Under the pieces are notes generated by a model that did not search any database, was not told the origin of the DNA, and was given only the letters and a program-made list of their open reading frames with translations. A stretch of DNA of 64,000 nucleotides from Globodera rostochiensis (lineage: Eukaryota > Nematoda > Chromadorea > Rhabditida > Heteroderidae): assembly GCA_018350325.1 (NCBI GenBank), contig JAEVLN010000008.1:2680031-2744030 (forward strand). Reading direction: 5' to 3'. A program made the position numbers and the translations under genes. Of this stretch, positions 1 through 19,896 are shown piece by piece. Position 1 is the first letter of the stretch; each line of letters starts with the position of its first letter.

Positions 1-132
1 TGAAAACTTAAAAAGGAAAAGCAATAACAGAACACCAAAGATCAGTGAATACAAAAGAGGGAGGTTAATGAATTTAGGAAATTGTGCCTAACAAATGAAT
101 TGCCCTTCCTTCGGCTTCCTTTCATCCGGCCT

Positions 133-7131
<6,999 letters not shown>

Positions 7132-10100
7132 TTGAGCGAAAACGATCGGAAAGAAGCGATCGGCGATGAGAAGAGGGGAATTAATTGTTTTGAGAATGGA
7201 TGGCTAAAGACGAAAGAATTTGATTATGATGTTCGAGATTCGGAAATATGCAGGCCAATTTGAGAACTGCTCGGTCTCTCGAGCAGGGCGAGAAGGAATC
7301 GGAATAGGGGGGGGGGGTAGGAGAAATAGGGGGGGGGGGGTAGGGGGGGGGTGACCCGGTCACCGTCGTCCGATGGGTGCCCTGGCTCTGATTGTTTGAG
7401 TGATGTCGATTACATAAGAGATTTACCCTCCTACGGCAGAGATCCATCCGATTATGGCCAACCAGCAGATGCCACCATTCCCACCCATCCAGGGAATCGG
7501 ATTTCCAAGACAATGGCACCACAATTTATGAGGGACAACGCTCCTCCGATTTCCATTTGCAGAATTGGGCTGACTTCTGGTGATGTTTCTTCGTCTCATG
7601 GTTCTCGACTAGAAATTTTCCGTTTTTTTGTGTAAAGCTAATCTCTATGGATCAAAAACAGAATTTTAAGCCCTAAGATCAGTACTCAACCGAGTTTAGA
7701 TTCTCAAAGGGCCCTATTGAATTCAGAAACTTAACCTCAAATGTTCAAATTGTAACTCCCAGTTTGGTGCCATCATTTCTCCTCATGTGATGTGCCATCA
7801 CCCTCCTCCTGTCCTCAAGGCAAATTAAGCGCGCCAAGGGGAAGACGCCCTCGCTCCGTCGCCCCCGCGTAAACGAAGCCTCCGCCCGCCCCTCCGTTCC
7901 CCCAATTCTCATTAAATGTGTGCACCGTCGTCCTCCAACCCAAAAGCATATCCATCCAGGAGTGCCGATGGAAGAGAAAAGTGCGGGGGGACGACCAGCG
8001 AACTCTCCCCCCCCCTCCCCCCCCCCTCCCCCCCAGGAGTGTTTACCAGTGCCTGTCCTGGCCATGGAAGAAGCACAACGGCGCCTTTCCCTCCCCCCAA
8101 TGGCCCATTCCTTCTGCCCGTCCGACCTTCGCTCGCCATTCCCTCATTATTGCCCCCCCCCCGGCGGTGTGCGCGGCGAATAGGCGAATAGCGGGATGAA
8201 TGTGATGAAATGAAGGAGAATGGTAAATGAACAAAGGAAAGGGTGGGGGGGGGATCAGAGGGCGGGGGAGTCAAATCATACAAACTTTGTCATGTTTAAG
8301 GTGTGTTGGGTTGGGTGTGCAAAGTTTATGGACTCCTTTCACTGCTCGCTCCTTGACGAGGTCGATGCCCTTGGGGACAGCTTTTCCAGTCGGTTACCTC
8401 TCCCACCCCCCCCCCTTCCCCCCCCCCCTCCTCTACACACTCCAACCATCGGGCGACGGAAACCAATAAATCGCGGTGTCCCCTCCCCTCCCTTGGCCCT
8501 CTTCCCACTTTTTTTTCTTTGTTTGTGAAAAGCGGCCGACTGCTGAGACAGCCGAGAGTGAAATGGGGGGGGGGGGGAAATAAAAGGACGGACGGAGGGG
8601 GGAGTGGTCCCCGAGGGGAGCACAGCCAATGGGCACAGGTGGAACTCATCGAGCAGGAAATGGACGGACGAATGGGCTGAGATGAGTGGGCGGGGAAGAG
8701 GGAGGGCGAGACCAGGTGGGCAGGGCATCGGGGGGGGGGGGGGAGGATAAGCGAGGATGAATACGGTGCATGAGGCAAGGGGATGGCTGGAGAGGAGGAA
8801 AGGACGGACCAGGGAGAATGGAAGAATGGCAAAGGAAGGATGAGGAAGAAAACGAAGGATGAATTGGAAGAGGAAAGGTAAGATGATTGGGATTAAGGAA
8901 GGAAGAGGAGTAAGGAAAGGCCGATTAAAGCGAGAAGAATGGGGGAGGGAGAGGGGGGAGGGTACTCGGTGAATTTGAATGGACAGCAGTGGACACATTG
9001 GCTGAAAGTGTCCGCGGGGATGGCCGAATGGATGGATGGGCGCTTTCCTCATTCAGTCGTCCTGACCCTCCCCCCCCCCTCCCTTTTCTTCCCCCCCCCT
9101 TCCCCCCCCCCCTTCCTCCTCATCCCATCCGTTTTTGTTTACAGCATCTTCTTCTCATCCCTCCGTCTGTCCCAATTGCCCATCCGTCCCTTTGCCCTTC
9201 CTTCGCTTCACACCTTAAGGATGGATGAGCCTGAGGCAGAATAGCCCCCAAGGGAAAGCTGAATGGGTGTGGCGGAGGGGGGGGGGAGGCGCAAAAGTTT
9301 TGGGAAGGAAATGGAGGCAATGGATGGCCGGGGGAGAAGAGGGAAGCAAAGACACAGAAAGGAGGAAGAAGAGAAGACCTGAGGAGAGGAAGAGGGCGGG
9401 GAAGGAAGGAAGAAGTGAAAGGGAAGAAAGGAAGAGCCGAGGGAAGGGAAGAGGAGAGCAAAGAGGAGGCTGGCTGGCACACCGCAGCAGCCGAAAACGG
9501 GGGGAAAAGGGGGGGGAGGGGGGGGGGGGGGGGTGGGGGCAAGATTGATTATTTGTGCAGGAGGATGGACAGGCAAATGTGGGCCCAGGGGGAGGGGGGG
9601 GGGAAGGCAAAGGAAGGAGGGCATTACCTCAACTAAGCTGAGTATGGCTGGTGCCGTTGTGAAGATGTGGCAGAAGGAAGGCAAGAATTTGATTAATCCC
9701 ACCCATGGAGGGGGACGACGGACGGAGAGGTGGGGAAGAAGGGGGGGGGGGGAATGTTTGAAAAGAAGAAAGGTGGGGACGAAAGGATGGAGTGGGGGGA
9801 AAATGGTCATTGGGTGGAGGAAAAAGAACCTGCCCAAAGATGGAAGCTCAAAAAAGGGGAAAAGGCGGACGAGAGGGGGGGAGGGGGGGGGGAGGGGATC
9901 ATCCATCAACGAGGGCGAAAACTTCATAAAAGTTTTGGGCGGAGTGGAAAGCGGAAGCAATTTTGCCCCGTTCGGAGAAATTGGGTCAGGAGTTCGGTTC
10001 GCAACTGATCGGTAACGGGCGGGAGAGGGGGGGGGGGAGGGGGGGGGCAGGGGGCGGGGAGGGGGAGCAAAAAAACGGGGACACAAATGTGGGGAAGGAG

Positions 10101-13100
10101 TTCATTCATTTACCCAGCGACACTTTCCCTCCTCGTTGTCTGTGTTCTCCCCTTTTGTGCCCTTAACAGAATTGATGATGCTTCTCGGAAGAGAGATGAC
10201 AATGGAGGGGGGGGGGGATGGGGGGAGGGCGGGAGGGGGGGGGGGAGGGGGGAGGGGCAGGGAATTGGGAAGAGTGGGGGCTGGGCGTGGGGGGGGGGGT
10301 AAAACGTGTTCTTCGTTCCTCCTTCATTGAACTCCCCGACTTTGCTTCATCTGATGATGAATCTCGTCCCTTATCCCGTTTTGCTCCCCTTTGCCCTCTG
10401 CTTTTAGTGACCCCCCCCCCCCCCCCCCCTCCCTCCAACTCCGTCTCACCTTCGGAATCGGAGTGGATAAAAAGGATGCATGTGGAGGGGAAGGGCAGGC
10501 AGGATGAATGGTAGATGAAGGATGAAGAAAGGAGCCTGCTGCTGATCCCATCCATTCATCCTTTAGTCAAGAATGCCCTCGAGGGATGAAAGGTGATGAA
10601 AGAGAAGGGAGATGCCCCCCCCCGGAGATGAGTGGGGGGGGGGGGGGAAACCTTCCCCTTCTCCACTTTCCCTTTTTGTCTTTATTCCAGATACATCCCA
10701 GCAGGTCCCCTCGACTCTTTCAGCTGACACATTCAAATTTTGCGAAAGACCAAATTCTTTTGCATCTGTTGGAGAAATCAGCACGGGAGGATGAATGGCG
10801 AGAGGAGGAGGGAGGGGGGGGGGGGAGAGGGGGGGGGAGACCGGTCGGTCGGTCGGTGGATGATGAACCCAACCCAATCGTTCAGCAGCTCATCAGAAGG
10901 GTGGACGAATTATTTGCAAGTTTGACACGTAAATGGGATCAGATCAGCAGCAGAAAGAGAAGTAGAAGATGAACTAATATGATCAGAGAATAGTCGGGGG
11001 GGGGGGGTTAAAAGGATGTATGGAAGAGGAGGGGGGGGGGGGGGTGGGGCAGTGTCAACCTCTACATTTTCCATGGTCATCTACGGGAAGAGGAGCTTCT
11101 GGGAGAGGGCACCAAAATGTCAAACTGAATGGGAAGCAAGTGGGCAGTTTGAGGGGGGGGGGGGGGGCGGGCACAGGAAACCGTGCGGATGGCACGAAAA
11201 TGGAAGGAAAGACACGCCCATTTTGGGTTGGATGCATGGAGCAATCAGAAAGAAAGGGCAAACCGGAAGAAAGCATTGGAAGGATAGGGAGGAAGAAGAG
11301 AGAAGACCGGATGGAAGAGGAGGAAGACGATGAATGAAGAAGGGAGTAGTCCGGACGACTCGGCTTGTTGCTTGTTGATCGCAGGTCTTCTCCCCCCCCC
11401 CTCCCCCCGCCTTCTGAGGCTAATCCGTTCCATTTTGTCGCCCTTCGGCCGATCCCTTCTCGTCCCTTTGATCTCCGCGTTTGCCCGCTAAAACGGATTA
11501 ACGGCGAGTGCCAATGCCAATGCCCTCGTGCGTCTATTTGTGCCGTTCGTCTTGGTCTTGACTCTTCCCATTGTTTTTCGGGCGGTTCGGTCGCGCAAAA
11601 AGAGTTCCCCTCCCCCTTTCTCGGAGGATGATCCTTATTGCCCCTCTCAACATTCATGATTCATTCATTCATTCTTCGCTCAATGAATGCAAATTCTTGG
11701 GATATGCAAATGTCGAATAACCCGTCGCTTATGTCTTCCACAAATGCCATTCTTTCCCGATTCACTTTCCCCTTTATGCCTTTGGCAAAATGCCGTCAAT
11801 GGATGATGTGCGAATAAAACAGTGAATGGCGGAATTTTCTTATCTGTGCACCACAATCTCTGCCCTCCGGCGCCCTCTAACAAGGTCAGTCATTTGAACA
11901 GATGTTCCGAAGAAAAGTGACCAAAAAGTGATCATAAAAAGATGAAATAATTGCGGTGATCCGTTTCCTGCTTGTTCAATTAAATGGTCGAACGAACGTT
12001 TTGCTATTGAGTCGAGAATGTTTGTTCGTCAGCATGTTCCCCTCCCCTCCCACCCCCAAACTCATCAAACGGTGAGGGGGGTCCCATCCATCCATTCGTC
12101 CAAGAATGCCCCGACGGTGGCACATTTGGTGCCCTCTTCAGCCCCCCCCCCTCACTGTCCCTCTCCTCTTCGTCGTCTGTTTGTCCCCATCAATCCCTCC
12201 AAATCCTCCCTCACTCAGCACAGAAGCAAACAAAATGCGCGGGACGGTCATCTTCGGATTGGGATGGAGAAGAAAGAGCCAAGAGATAAATCTTTTATTG
12301 GATTAGAAGGGACAGGCGGTGGGGGGGGGGAGGGGGGGGGGAGACCATCTGTCACAATTTGGGGGGTGCGGGGGTCACCGATGCCTCCGGTGAAATTGAG
12401 GACTGAAGAAGTGCCCCCCCCCCACCCATCTCACCTAATTGGGCTTCTTTTTGGGTGCACCAGAGGAGGAGGGCACAAAAGTTATTAGAAGCGGGAGAGG
12501 AGAAAAAATGATGGCACATCACTGATAAGAGAAACTGAGCCTTCATTCCCCGGGCAGTCCAATTGATGCCATTTAACGCCGCCAGGTGTGCCATGAAGAG
12601 GATAAAATAGATGAGCGGATAATTATTGAAGGGGAATAGTTTATTTTTGAAAAATGCAATTGAAAATGGTGTCCGGATGATGATAAAGTGTAAATGGGTG
12701 TCGTCGGTTCGGTGGTGAAGCCGACAAAATAACACGAGGCCCCCCCCCCTCCCCCCCCCACCCCCCCCCCTACCCCCCCCCCCTACCCCCCCGCCCCCCC
12801 TCTGCTGCCCATTCCCATCGTCCACCTTTTTACTTCATGTACATTATTCACCGTCCGTTCCTTCCATTCCAATCACCCCCCCCCCCCTCCTATTTGTGTG
12901 GCTTTTTGGACCAGCTTCATCCTTCCTTCCTCCCATACATCCGTCCAACCGGAAGTTTGTGGCGACGTGTGGGAAACGATTGGATTAAGCAATTGAAAAG
13001 GTAAATTTGTGGCGTTGTGTCAAAGAGTGTTTTTTCCATTTGAATGGTAAATGGAAGTGATTAAATAATTGGGCAATTGGATTGGCCTTTTGCCCTCCTA

Positions 13101-13894
13101 ATTATGCCAATGGATGGAAAGGGCGTAATTTTTTGGTGTCGAAGGAACAACGGCCCCTGGGGGGGGGGGGGGGGGGAATTCGTTGGGGGACACTGTCCGC
13201 GCAACTTTGGCGCGCGCGAACAATTGAGATAGGGGGCAGGGGCAATACCATCTCGAGGAAGAAAATTATTGGTGACGGAGAGGAAATGAAAGAATGGCCA
13301 ACGGATGAGAAGAGGGAAGGAAATTAGGGAGGTTGAGGTGTTGGATTGCATTTGCATGGGATGGATGTTTGAGGTTTTGTGGGGGGGGGGGGGGGGGGGA
13401 GGGGGGGGGAATGATTCTGAGGGGGGGAGGGGGGGGACTGACCTCCGCCGAGGCTAATTGACCGACTCCCCTGCTGTTGGCGAAGGCATTCTGTGACCTT
13501 AGGCGACAGTTGGTGTCCTCGCCAGTCCCAAATTACTGTAATTTTGGAGGTTCCAAATTTTAAAATAAATTAAGAAATTATTAAAGAGAATAAATTTTGA
13601 ATCCAGAAACTTTTAAATCCGGGCATAGTTAGCTAAAAAATAAAATATCCGAAAAGAATATAAGAATTGACATTTGTCGGCATTTTTGAAAGGAACCAAA
13701 TCGGTTGCAGTGGGATAATTGCCAAAGTCGTAAAGTTGGCGCGCGTCCATATGGGAGAGAGAAAGGCACACACATTTAAGGGAGGGCGAGTTTCGGCACT
13801 TTTGAAAAGGAACCATTTAAGCGGAGATTGGCGCATTATGTTTGTTGCACAACCCTTCAAACGAAGGTTTATGTCTCGCGCATTTCACTGAGCA

Positions 13895-14285
13895 AAAAGA
13901 ATGGAAGAAAGGGAAGGGAGGAAGAAGGATGGAAGAAAGTGAAGGGAGGAAGAAGAATGGAATAAAGGGAAGGGAGGAAGAAGAATGGAAGAAAGGGAAG
14001 GGAGGAAGAAGAATGGAAGAAAGGGAAGGGAGGAAGAAGAATGGAAGAAAGGAAAGGGGAAAGGGAGGAAGAAGAATGGAAGAAAGGAAAGGAGGAAGAA
14101 GAAAGGAAAGGGGGAAGGGAGGAAGAAGAAAGGAAGGGGGAAAGGAGGAAGAAGAATGGAAGAAAGGAAAGGAGGAAGAAGAAAGGAAAGGGGGAAGGGA
14201 GGAAGAAGAAAGGGAAGGGGAAGGGAGGAAGAAGAATGGAAGAAAGGAAAGGGAGAAAGAAGAAAGAATTTCTGAAGAAAGTGAA
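13895..14285. repeat. homopurine minisatellite (GGAAGAAGAATGGAAGAAAG family)
   Basis: About 390 bp of pure A/G on the plus strand built from units such as GGAAGAAGAATGGAAGAAAG with GGGAAGG spacers. It contains only A and G plus a regularly spaced T (in AATGGAA). It leaves long Lys/Glu/Arg-rich frames on one strand and Ser/Phe/Leu/Pro-rich frames on the other; neither is supported as coding. Confidence 0.9.
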
Positions 14286-15540
14286 CTAACCAACCATTCG
14301 CATTCAAATCAGCTGATTTTGGGAGAAAAGGTGGGCGGCTTAGCCCCAATCCCTACCAATTACTATTCACTCATTTGCCCCTAAATGGCGGTCCCCTGTC
14401 GTAAAAGTCATTTCAAACGGACGGAATGAATTTGAGTTCCCTCATTTACTATTTTTGAAGAAGTAAACGCCTCAAAAGCCCTAAGGTCAAACGATCGACC
14501 GCTTCTTTTATAAGCATTGCTAACAACAAATATATTAATGAACAATGAACACGAATTTGTGCTCTTCGGAGTGCATTTTTGATGGCATAAATGGAATGAT
14601 TGACGGGGGAAGGCGGCTTCCTTTGTCCCCCTTTAAACACCGGCGGGCATATACATACACAACACAACACTCTCTGTAAAACGATGCACAACGCCAAATT
14701 GAAAAAGATACAAAATCCGCCCCCGGCAACAAAACCAATCCGTCGTGCCTTTTGCTTTTCCGGTAACGCATGCCGTCCCGCCCTCTCCGTTAAACGCCCC
14801 CCCCCCCTCCCCTCCGACTTTCCGTGCCCTCCCCGCCGGCTGTTTGTGCCGTTAGAATGTGCCAAGTATTGACGGTGATTGTGTGAAGAGAGTTTGGCTG
14901 CCGTGCGGCGGCCAATTTCTGCGACAATTCCCCGAGGAACTGACAACAGACAGAAAGCAGAGACGGTCGGTCGTATCATCCCGCCCCCGTCCATTCCTTC
15001 TCCTCAATTCCTTACCAAAATCAGGCCAAAAGAGAGGAGAGAGTTAATTTGTGGCCATTGTCCCGTCCCTCAGGGACTCCAATTTTGGCCATATTCTATG
15101 AAATGGGGTGGAAGAGTGAGTGAGATGTCCCGAAGAAGAAACGGATTTAGGAAGAGTCAAATGCAAATTGGAATCTTGGAGGCGAGTTAAGTGGTGAAGT
15201 TGTGCGAAAGATGAATTTGGGGGTGGACTGATGTGATTTGATGATGATATTGTTGTGAAGCAGACAAAGTTGGCACAGAAATTGGGCGGCTGGAGTTGAT
15301 GGGCAAGAAAGTGCCAATGCCAATCATCCACCCTCTCCCCCCCTCTCCCCCCCCCTTCCCCCCCCCCCCGCCTATGGTCCCAGAGGAGTCGTAATGGGGC
15401 AAAACTCAAATAATGCTGAGGGACAGGGAAGGTGGGGAAGAAGAAGATAAATGGGGAAGAAACATTTGCATCCGAAGAGGGAACAAAGCGCGAGGAAGTG
15501 AAATAAATGCGGCGACTCATTCATTCACTGTTTTTGGCAT

Positions 15541-16170
15541 GATCCCCCCCCCGTCCCCCCTCCCGCTCTTCCCCCCCCCCCCGTCGCCCCTCCCGCTTCT
15601 CCCCCCCGTCCCCCCTCCCGCTTCCCCCCCCCCCGTCCCTCCTCCCGCTTCCCCCCCCCGTCCCCCCTCCCGCTTCTTCCCCCTCCCGTCCCTCATCCCG
15701 CTTCCCCCCCCCGTCGCCCCCTCCCGCTTCTCCCCCCCCGTCCCCCTCCCGCTTCCCCCCCCCCGTCCCTCCTCCCGCTTCCCCCCCCCCCCCCGTCCCC
15801 CCCCCGCTTCTTCCCCCTCCCCGTCCCTCATCCCGCTTCCCCCCCCCCCGTCGCCCCTCCCCTTCTCCCCCCCGTCCCTCCTCCCGCTTCCCCCCCCGTC
15901 CCTCCTCCCGCTTCCCCCCCGTCCCCCCTCCCGCTTCTTCCCCCCCCCGTCCCTCATCCCGCTTCTCCCCCCCGTCCCCCTCCCGCTTCCCCCCCCCCGT
16001 CCCTCCTCCCGCTTCCCCCCCCCGTCCCCCCTCCCGCTCTTCCCCCCCCCGTCCCTCATCCCGCTTCTCCCCCCCCCAGTCCCTCATCCCGCTTCTCCCC
16101 CCCCAGTCCCTCATCCCGCTTCTCCCCCCCCCCCGTCCCTCATCCCGCTTCTCCCCCTCTCGTTTCTCCC
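15541..16170. repeat. pyrimidine-rich minisatellite (CCCGCTTC-CCCCCCCGTCCC)
   Basis: About 630 bp of variable-length units made of TCCCGCTTC or TCCCGCTCTTC, a C run of 6-12, then GTCCC or GTCGCC. The C-run length changes unit by unit, as expected from slippage. Frames through it are Pro/Ser-rich on plus and Gly/Arg/Glu-rich on minus and are not credible proteins. Confidence 0.9.
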
Positions 16171-17435
16171 CCCGTTCCCACTGCGCTTCTCCCAACTCCT
16201 TCACCGATGATTCCATGAAATGGTTCTTCCCCTCCCCGGCTTCGTCCTCCCGCTGCTGCTCGTCCATCTTCTTCCACCCAACAAGCAATTCACACCTGCC
16301 CTCTTCATTATTCCCTTCCCCCCCCCCCCATTCGCCTCATCCCCCGACTTCCCACTGAGCGGATTATACAAATCCATCACACCTCACACAATCGACACAA
16401 TTGGGCTGTTGGGAGGTAATCGAATTAACAAACACAAAATTCTGTGAAAGGGCGAGGGGGGGGGCAACCCAACCTCATCCCGTCATTTATCCAATTTGAT
16501 GAATGGACGGGCGGGGGAGGAGGAGGGGGTGGTTGTGCAGGTGTTAGGGGGGGGGGGAGAATCCGTCCACCCGACGAATACATAAATTGAATTTTTTAAA
16601 TGTACGGCAGATGAACGAATGGAAGAATATGTGGAGGTGTCAGAAAGAGTGGAGAGGAACATGTCGGAAGGGGATTGCTTTGTTTGTTTTATAGGATTTT
16701 CAGCAGGTCGTCGGATCGGTCAAAATTTGAAGAAAGTGATCAGACGTCCGCTCTCAAATGGCACCTTTGGCCTGTCGAAGCATTTTTGACCCTTCCGCGC
16801 ATTCTTCAAATGGCACATCATATTCTCTCCTTTGCCGTCTTCTGCCGAGCTTAAGTGACAGGAAGGAGGGCAATTTCGGCAATTTCCCCCCCCCCCTCAA
16901 AAGATCCCATTTCGGTTGCGCAATTCAATCCTTTGGAGCGAATGAATGAATATTGCGCCTTCACCGTTCCCAATTATTGGCCCGTCATTTGGCCGCACAT
17001 TCATTCAATTAGAATGCTTTGCCCACAACTAAACCCAAACATTTCTTCCAAATTTACCGCCTTCCCATCTCAAAAGAAAGGAGAGACCCAAAAGATGACC
17101 GCCGCCGAGTCCCCCCACTAAAGAACGGCAATTTGAGTGAATAAAAGGGGGGGGGGCGGACGATTTCCCGCATTTGCCCGTCCGGAAACGCGGGAAAAGC
17201 CTTTCTTTCGTTCATCCAAACCCAAAAGGAAAAAGCGGGGCTAATCAATCAAATTTATTGCAATAAAATAAGTTACATATCAATGGGAAAAGGTCAAGAT
17301 TTATTCTTCAAAAACTGCAACATTAGGGAGTCCATCTCCCACAAGTCGAAGAATTGGATAATGTGGTGACTCTCCACAAAAATGTTTGCCGTTTCCTTAA
17401 GTAGCAAAGAAAAAGTGCCGTCATATTTTTGTAAA

Positions 17436-19333
17436 TCATTTATTCTTTAAAATCGGAACTGTTCGAACACTCACAAATATTGGGGACAAAAGCAGCAACA
17501 AATTGCCAAATCGTTCGGCACGTGCAAATTCGTCCTTTAACGTTGTCGATTTGGTGACATAATATTTGTGAAGAGATTGGCTCAGGGAAGACAGCTCGGC
17601 ACCGATCATAACTCGACCCGTGGAAGAAATATCCGGAAGGGCTGATTGGTGAGAGAAAGAAATTATTTTCATTTTTGGATGGATTGGTTTGGTGCCGACA
17701 ATGAAAGTGCTTGCTACCCCTCGGGGGACGGACGTGGGGTGAACGCACTCATTTGGAAGGACACAAAGGCCTTAAGCGCAACAAATTCATCAAAGTCCAG
17801 GCACATCAGCAACATTGGCGCGACAATGTTGCACATCAGAGGGACGAGCAGAGGCCAATAAATACTGGTCGGTGGGGAAAGGTTCAGTTTGGAGAATGGC
17901 ACGGGCACTTTTGGGACATGACCACCTCATTTTTGTGTCCCGAGATATTTCGGGTTCGTCCTCCCATCCCTCGTCCCTTTTCGTGGACACGTAACCGCCA
18001 TTGGGCAACACAAACTTGTCCAAGTCTCCTATTTGGGTAGTCAGAAAGCAAGGGTCCAAAATGGTGTGATAGAGCACGCATTTCCGGAGAAGAGTGATCT
18101 GAAACGATAAAGTGCGTCCATCGATCAGAGTTGGTCAGTCGGCTCCAACCTGATCTTCGATGTCCAGTTGGCCATATGCTGGCCACACCCTCAACCACTC
18201 GTAAACCAACAAAATGTGCGTTCGGATGGAACGTCGGAACTCCTGGAAGCTCAACGGACGAATGTCCTCTCGGGAAAAGGGCTGAAGGGGGGGGGCGTCA
18301 TGAACAAAGAAAGTTCCCCCCACCACCGACTTACGCAACTTTTGCTCCTTCCGAGCAAACTCGCCACCGGTCTCTCACAGAACAAAATGCGTCTTCGCTC
18401 GGCGATTCTCATCTCCTCCTCAATGAACAGGCCGAGAATGTCCCAACTTGGGATGGTGCAGGGACGAAGAGGGCCAACCGGCGAAGGCTTCGGAGGAGGA
18501 CGATGGAAATTGTTTTGGGGTGAAGAGGTCAAGTGGTCGTGAAGAATGTGTAACGAAGTGGAGGAGGAAGAGGAAGAAGATGGGGAGAGACCATTGGAAG
18601 GGATGGAGACGGACGAATGTGCCGAGGGAAGGGAATTGGAAGTGGACGGAGGGGGAGGGGAGTCGGAGACGTCGTCCGAAGTTGGCGCGACGGTTTCCGA
18701 GTGAATTTGGGCGGCGGTAAATCCGTCGGCGCCGTGCAGCTTAATGTATAAAAATTGGGGGGATTGGAAAAAGAAATGTCCCCAAAGTTTTTTCCAATTC
18801 CCTCCCCCCCCCCCCTCAATCGCTCGTCCTTTTCGACTAACCCCCAAGGCGCCGCTGGCGAACCGTTTATTCCGCTGAAGTCCGGACTTTGTGAAATAGG
18901 CCCTTCCCCTCTTCGGGTCACTCTGTCCCCCTCTCTCAGGCACTTGCACAGCTTAATGCAACAATTATAACACCGGTTTCCCCTTTAAACCACAACTTTT
19001 CAAGTACCTTTTTTATCCATTCCGATTGCCAGACACTTTGCCAGTCGGCAAAATCGACACAAAACCTTCTCGGCTATAATAAGCCAAATATATTATTATT
19101 TTTATAATATGGCCTATCCATGAACTTTTAATTCGTTTAAATAATGTGACGAACTCACTGTACATAATGGCACAGTTTGTGCCCGTCTTCGCCTGTCGAT
19201 GGCACAAATAATTGCGGTTCAGCACAACGGACCGTCTGAAGAAGGCACAGCAAGCCTGACAAGACTGAGCACCAAAGTGAATTCCGGTGGCATAGGCATA
19301 GCACACACGGCATTCAAAGTCGGAGGAAATCAT
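17436..19333 (-). CDS. nuclear hormone receptor (nematode supplementary type)
   Basis: Ligand-regulated transcription factor. The first exon starts at the ATG at 19333 and encodes the first zinc finger, CRVCYAYATGIHFGAQSC, and the P-box region CQACCAFFRRSV; the second finger continues in the exon near 19020-19080 with CRFCRLAKCLAIGMDKK followed by a GT donor. A Ser/Pro-rich hinge lies in the exon around 18360-18740. The ligand-binding domain follows: IPSWDILGLFIEEEMRIAE near 18430, then RRSIRTHILLVYEWLRVWP (helix 3 region) near 18200, further helices near 18000 and 17720-17850, and FARAERFGNLLLLL near the C-terminus. The P-box differs from classical CEGCKGFF and fits nematode-expanded NHRs. 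I cannot assign a specific ortholog. Confidence 0.85.
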
Positions 19334-19896
19334 CGCCCGAGGGGACGGGACGAGTGCAAATGGATCGATTTATGGGAAAGCTTGGCAATTATCCGATCGT
19401 AATCGATAGACCAACCAAAAAGTTTAGAAGAGGTAATGAGAGAAGAAAGGGAGAGAAAGGAAAGAGTGGGACGACCAAATACTCACTTTTTTCTACCTCA
19501 CCTCGACTCGCTTCCATCCATCCCCCCCCACCCCCCCCCCAACCCATCACAAAATCAGACCATTTTACGTCAAGGAAAGAAAGAATGGAATGAATAGATA
19601 ATCTATTTGTAAGCAAATAAGCGTGTATAATAAGTTAAAAACAAATTAAAAGTAAAAAAGCCTTTACAATATCAAGTTGTTTCGAATGTTCTCACAGTTT
19701 TCAATAAATGGAACTCCCACGAAAGAATTTTCAAACTTTAAAAAGGAATTTAATCATCCATCAGTCCTTAAAGCTAATTGTGTCGAAAGGAGGTCCACCA
19801 CTACCAAAGGTACAAAAAATTGGGGTGATCTGTTGAACAGCGAGTGATCAACGACATTTCTGTCACATTGCCCCACGCCCACCCCTTCCGTCGTCT
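19334..19896. other. intergenic, no gene seen
   Basis: AT-rich DNA between the nuclear receptor start and the OSTF1-like stop. It has one C tract near 19525 and no recognisable coding or RNA feature. Confidence 0.5.

Larger units (their letters stand above)
7132..17430. other. gene-poor region rich in poly(dG)/poly(dC) tracts
   Basis: I recognise no gene here. The stretch contains dozens of G or C homopolymers of 8-20 nt. Long open frames are Pro-, Gly-, Arg- or Lys-rich products of these tracts, lack domains and lie on both strands at once. It is the upstream flank of zag-1 and the downstream flank of the nuclear receptor, so it may hold distal regulatory DNA or unrecognised 5' exons of zag-1. 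Runs of G on the plus strand dominate about 8.5-11.3 kb; C runs dominate 12.7-12.9 and 15.5-16.2 kb. Confidence 0.6.

Noticed and set aside
13885..14384. Long Lys/Glu/Arg-rich and Phe/Ser-rich open frames
   Set aside because: They are translations of a homopurine minisatellite, open on several frames of both strands, with no start context or domain.
15413..16288. Pro-rich 265-codon and Gly/Arg-rich 255-codon frames
   Set aside because: Products of the pyrimidine minisatellite; frame depends on variable C-run length, so not credible coding.
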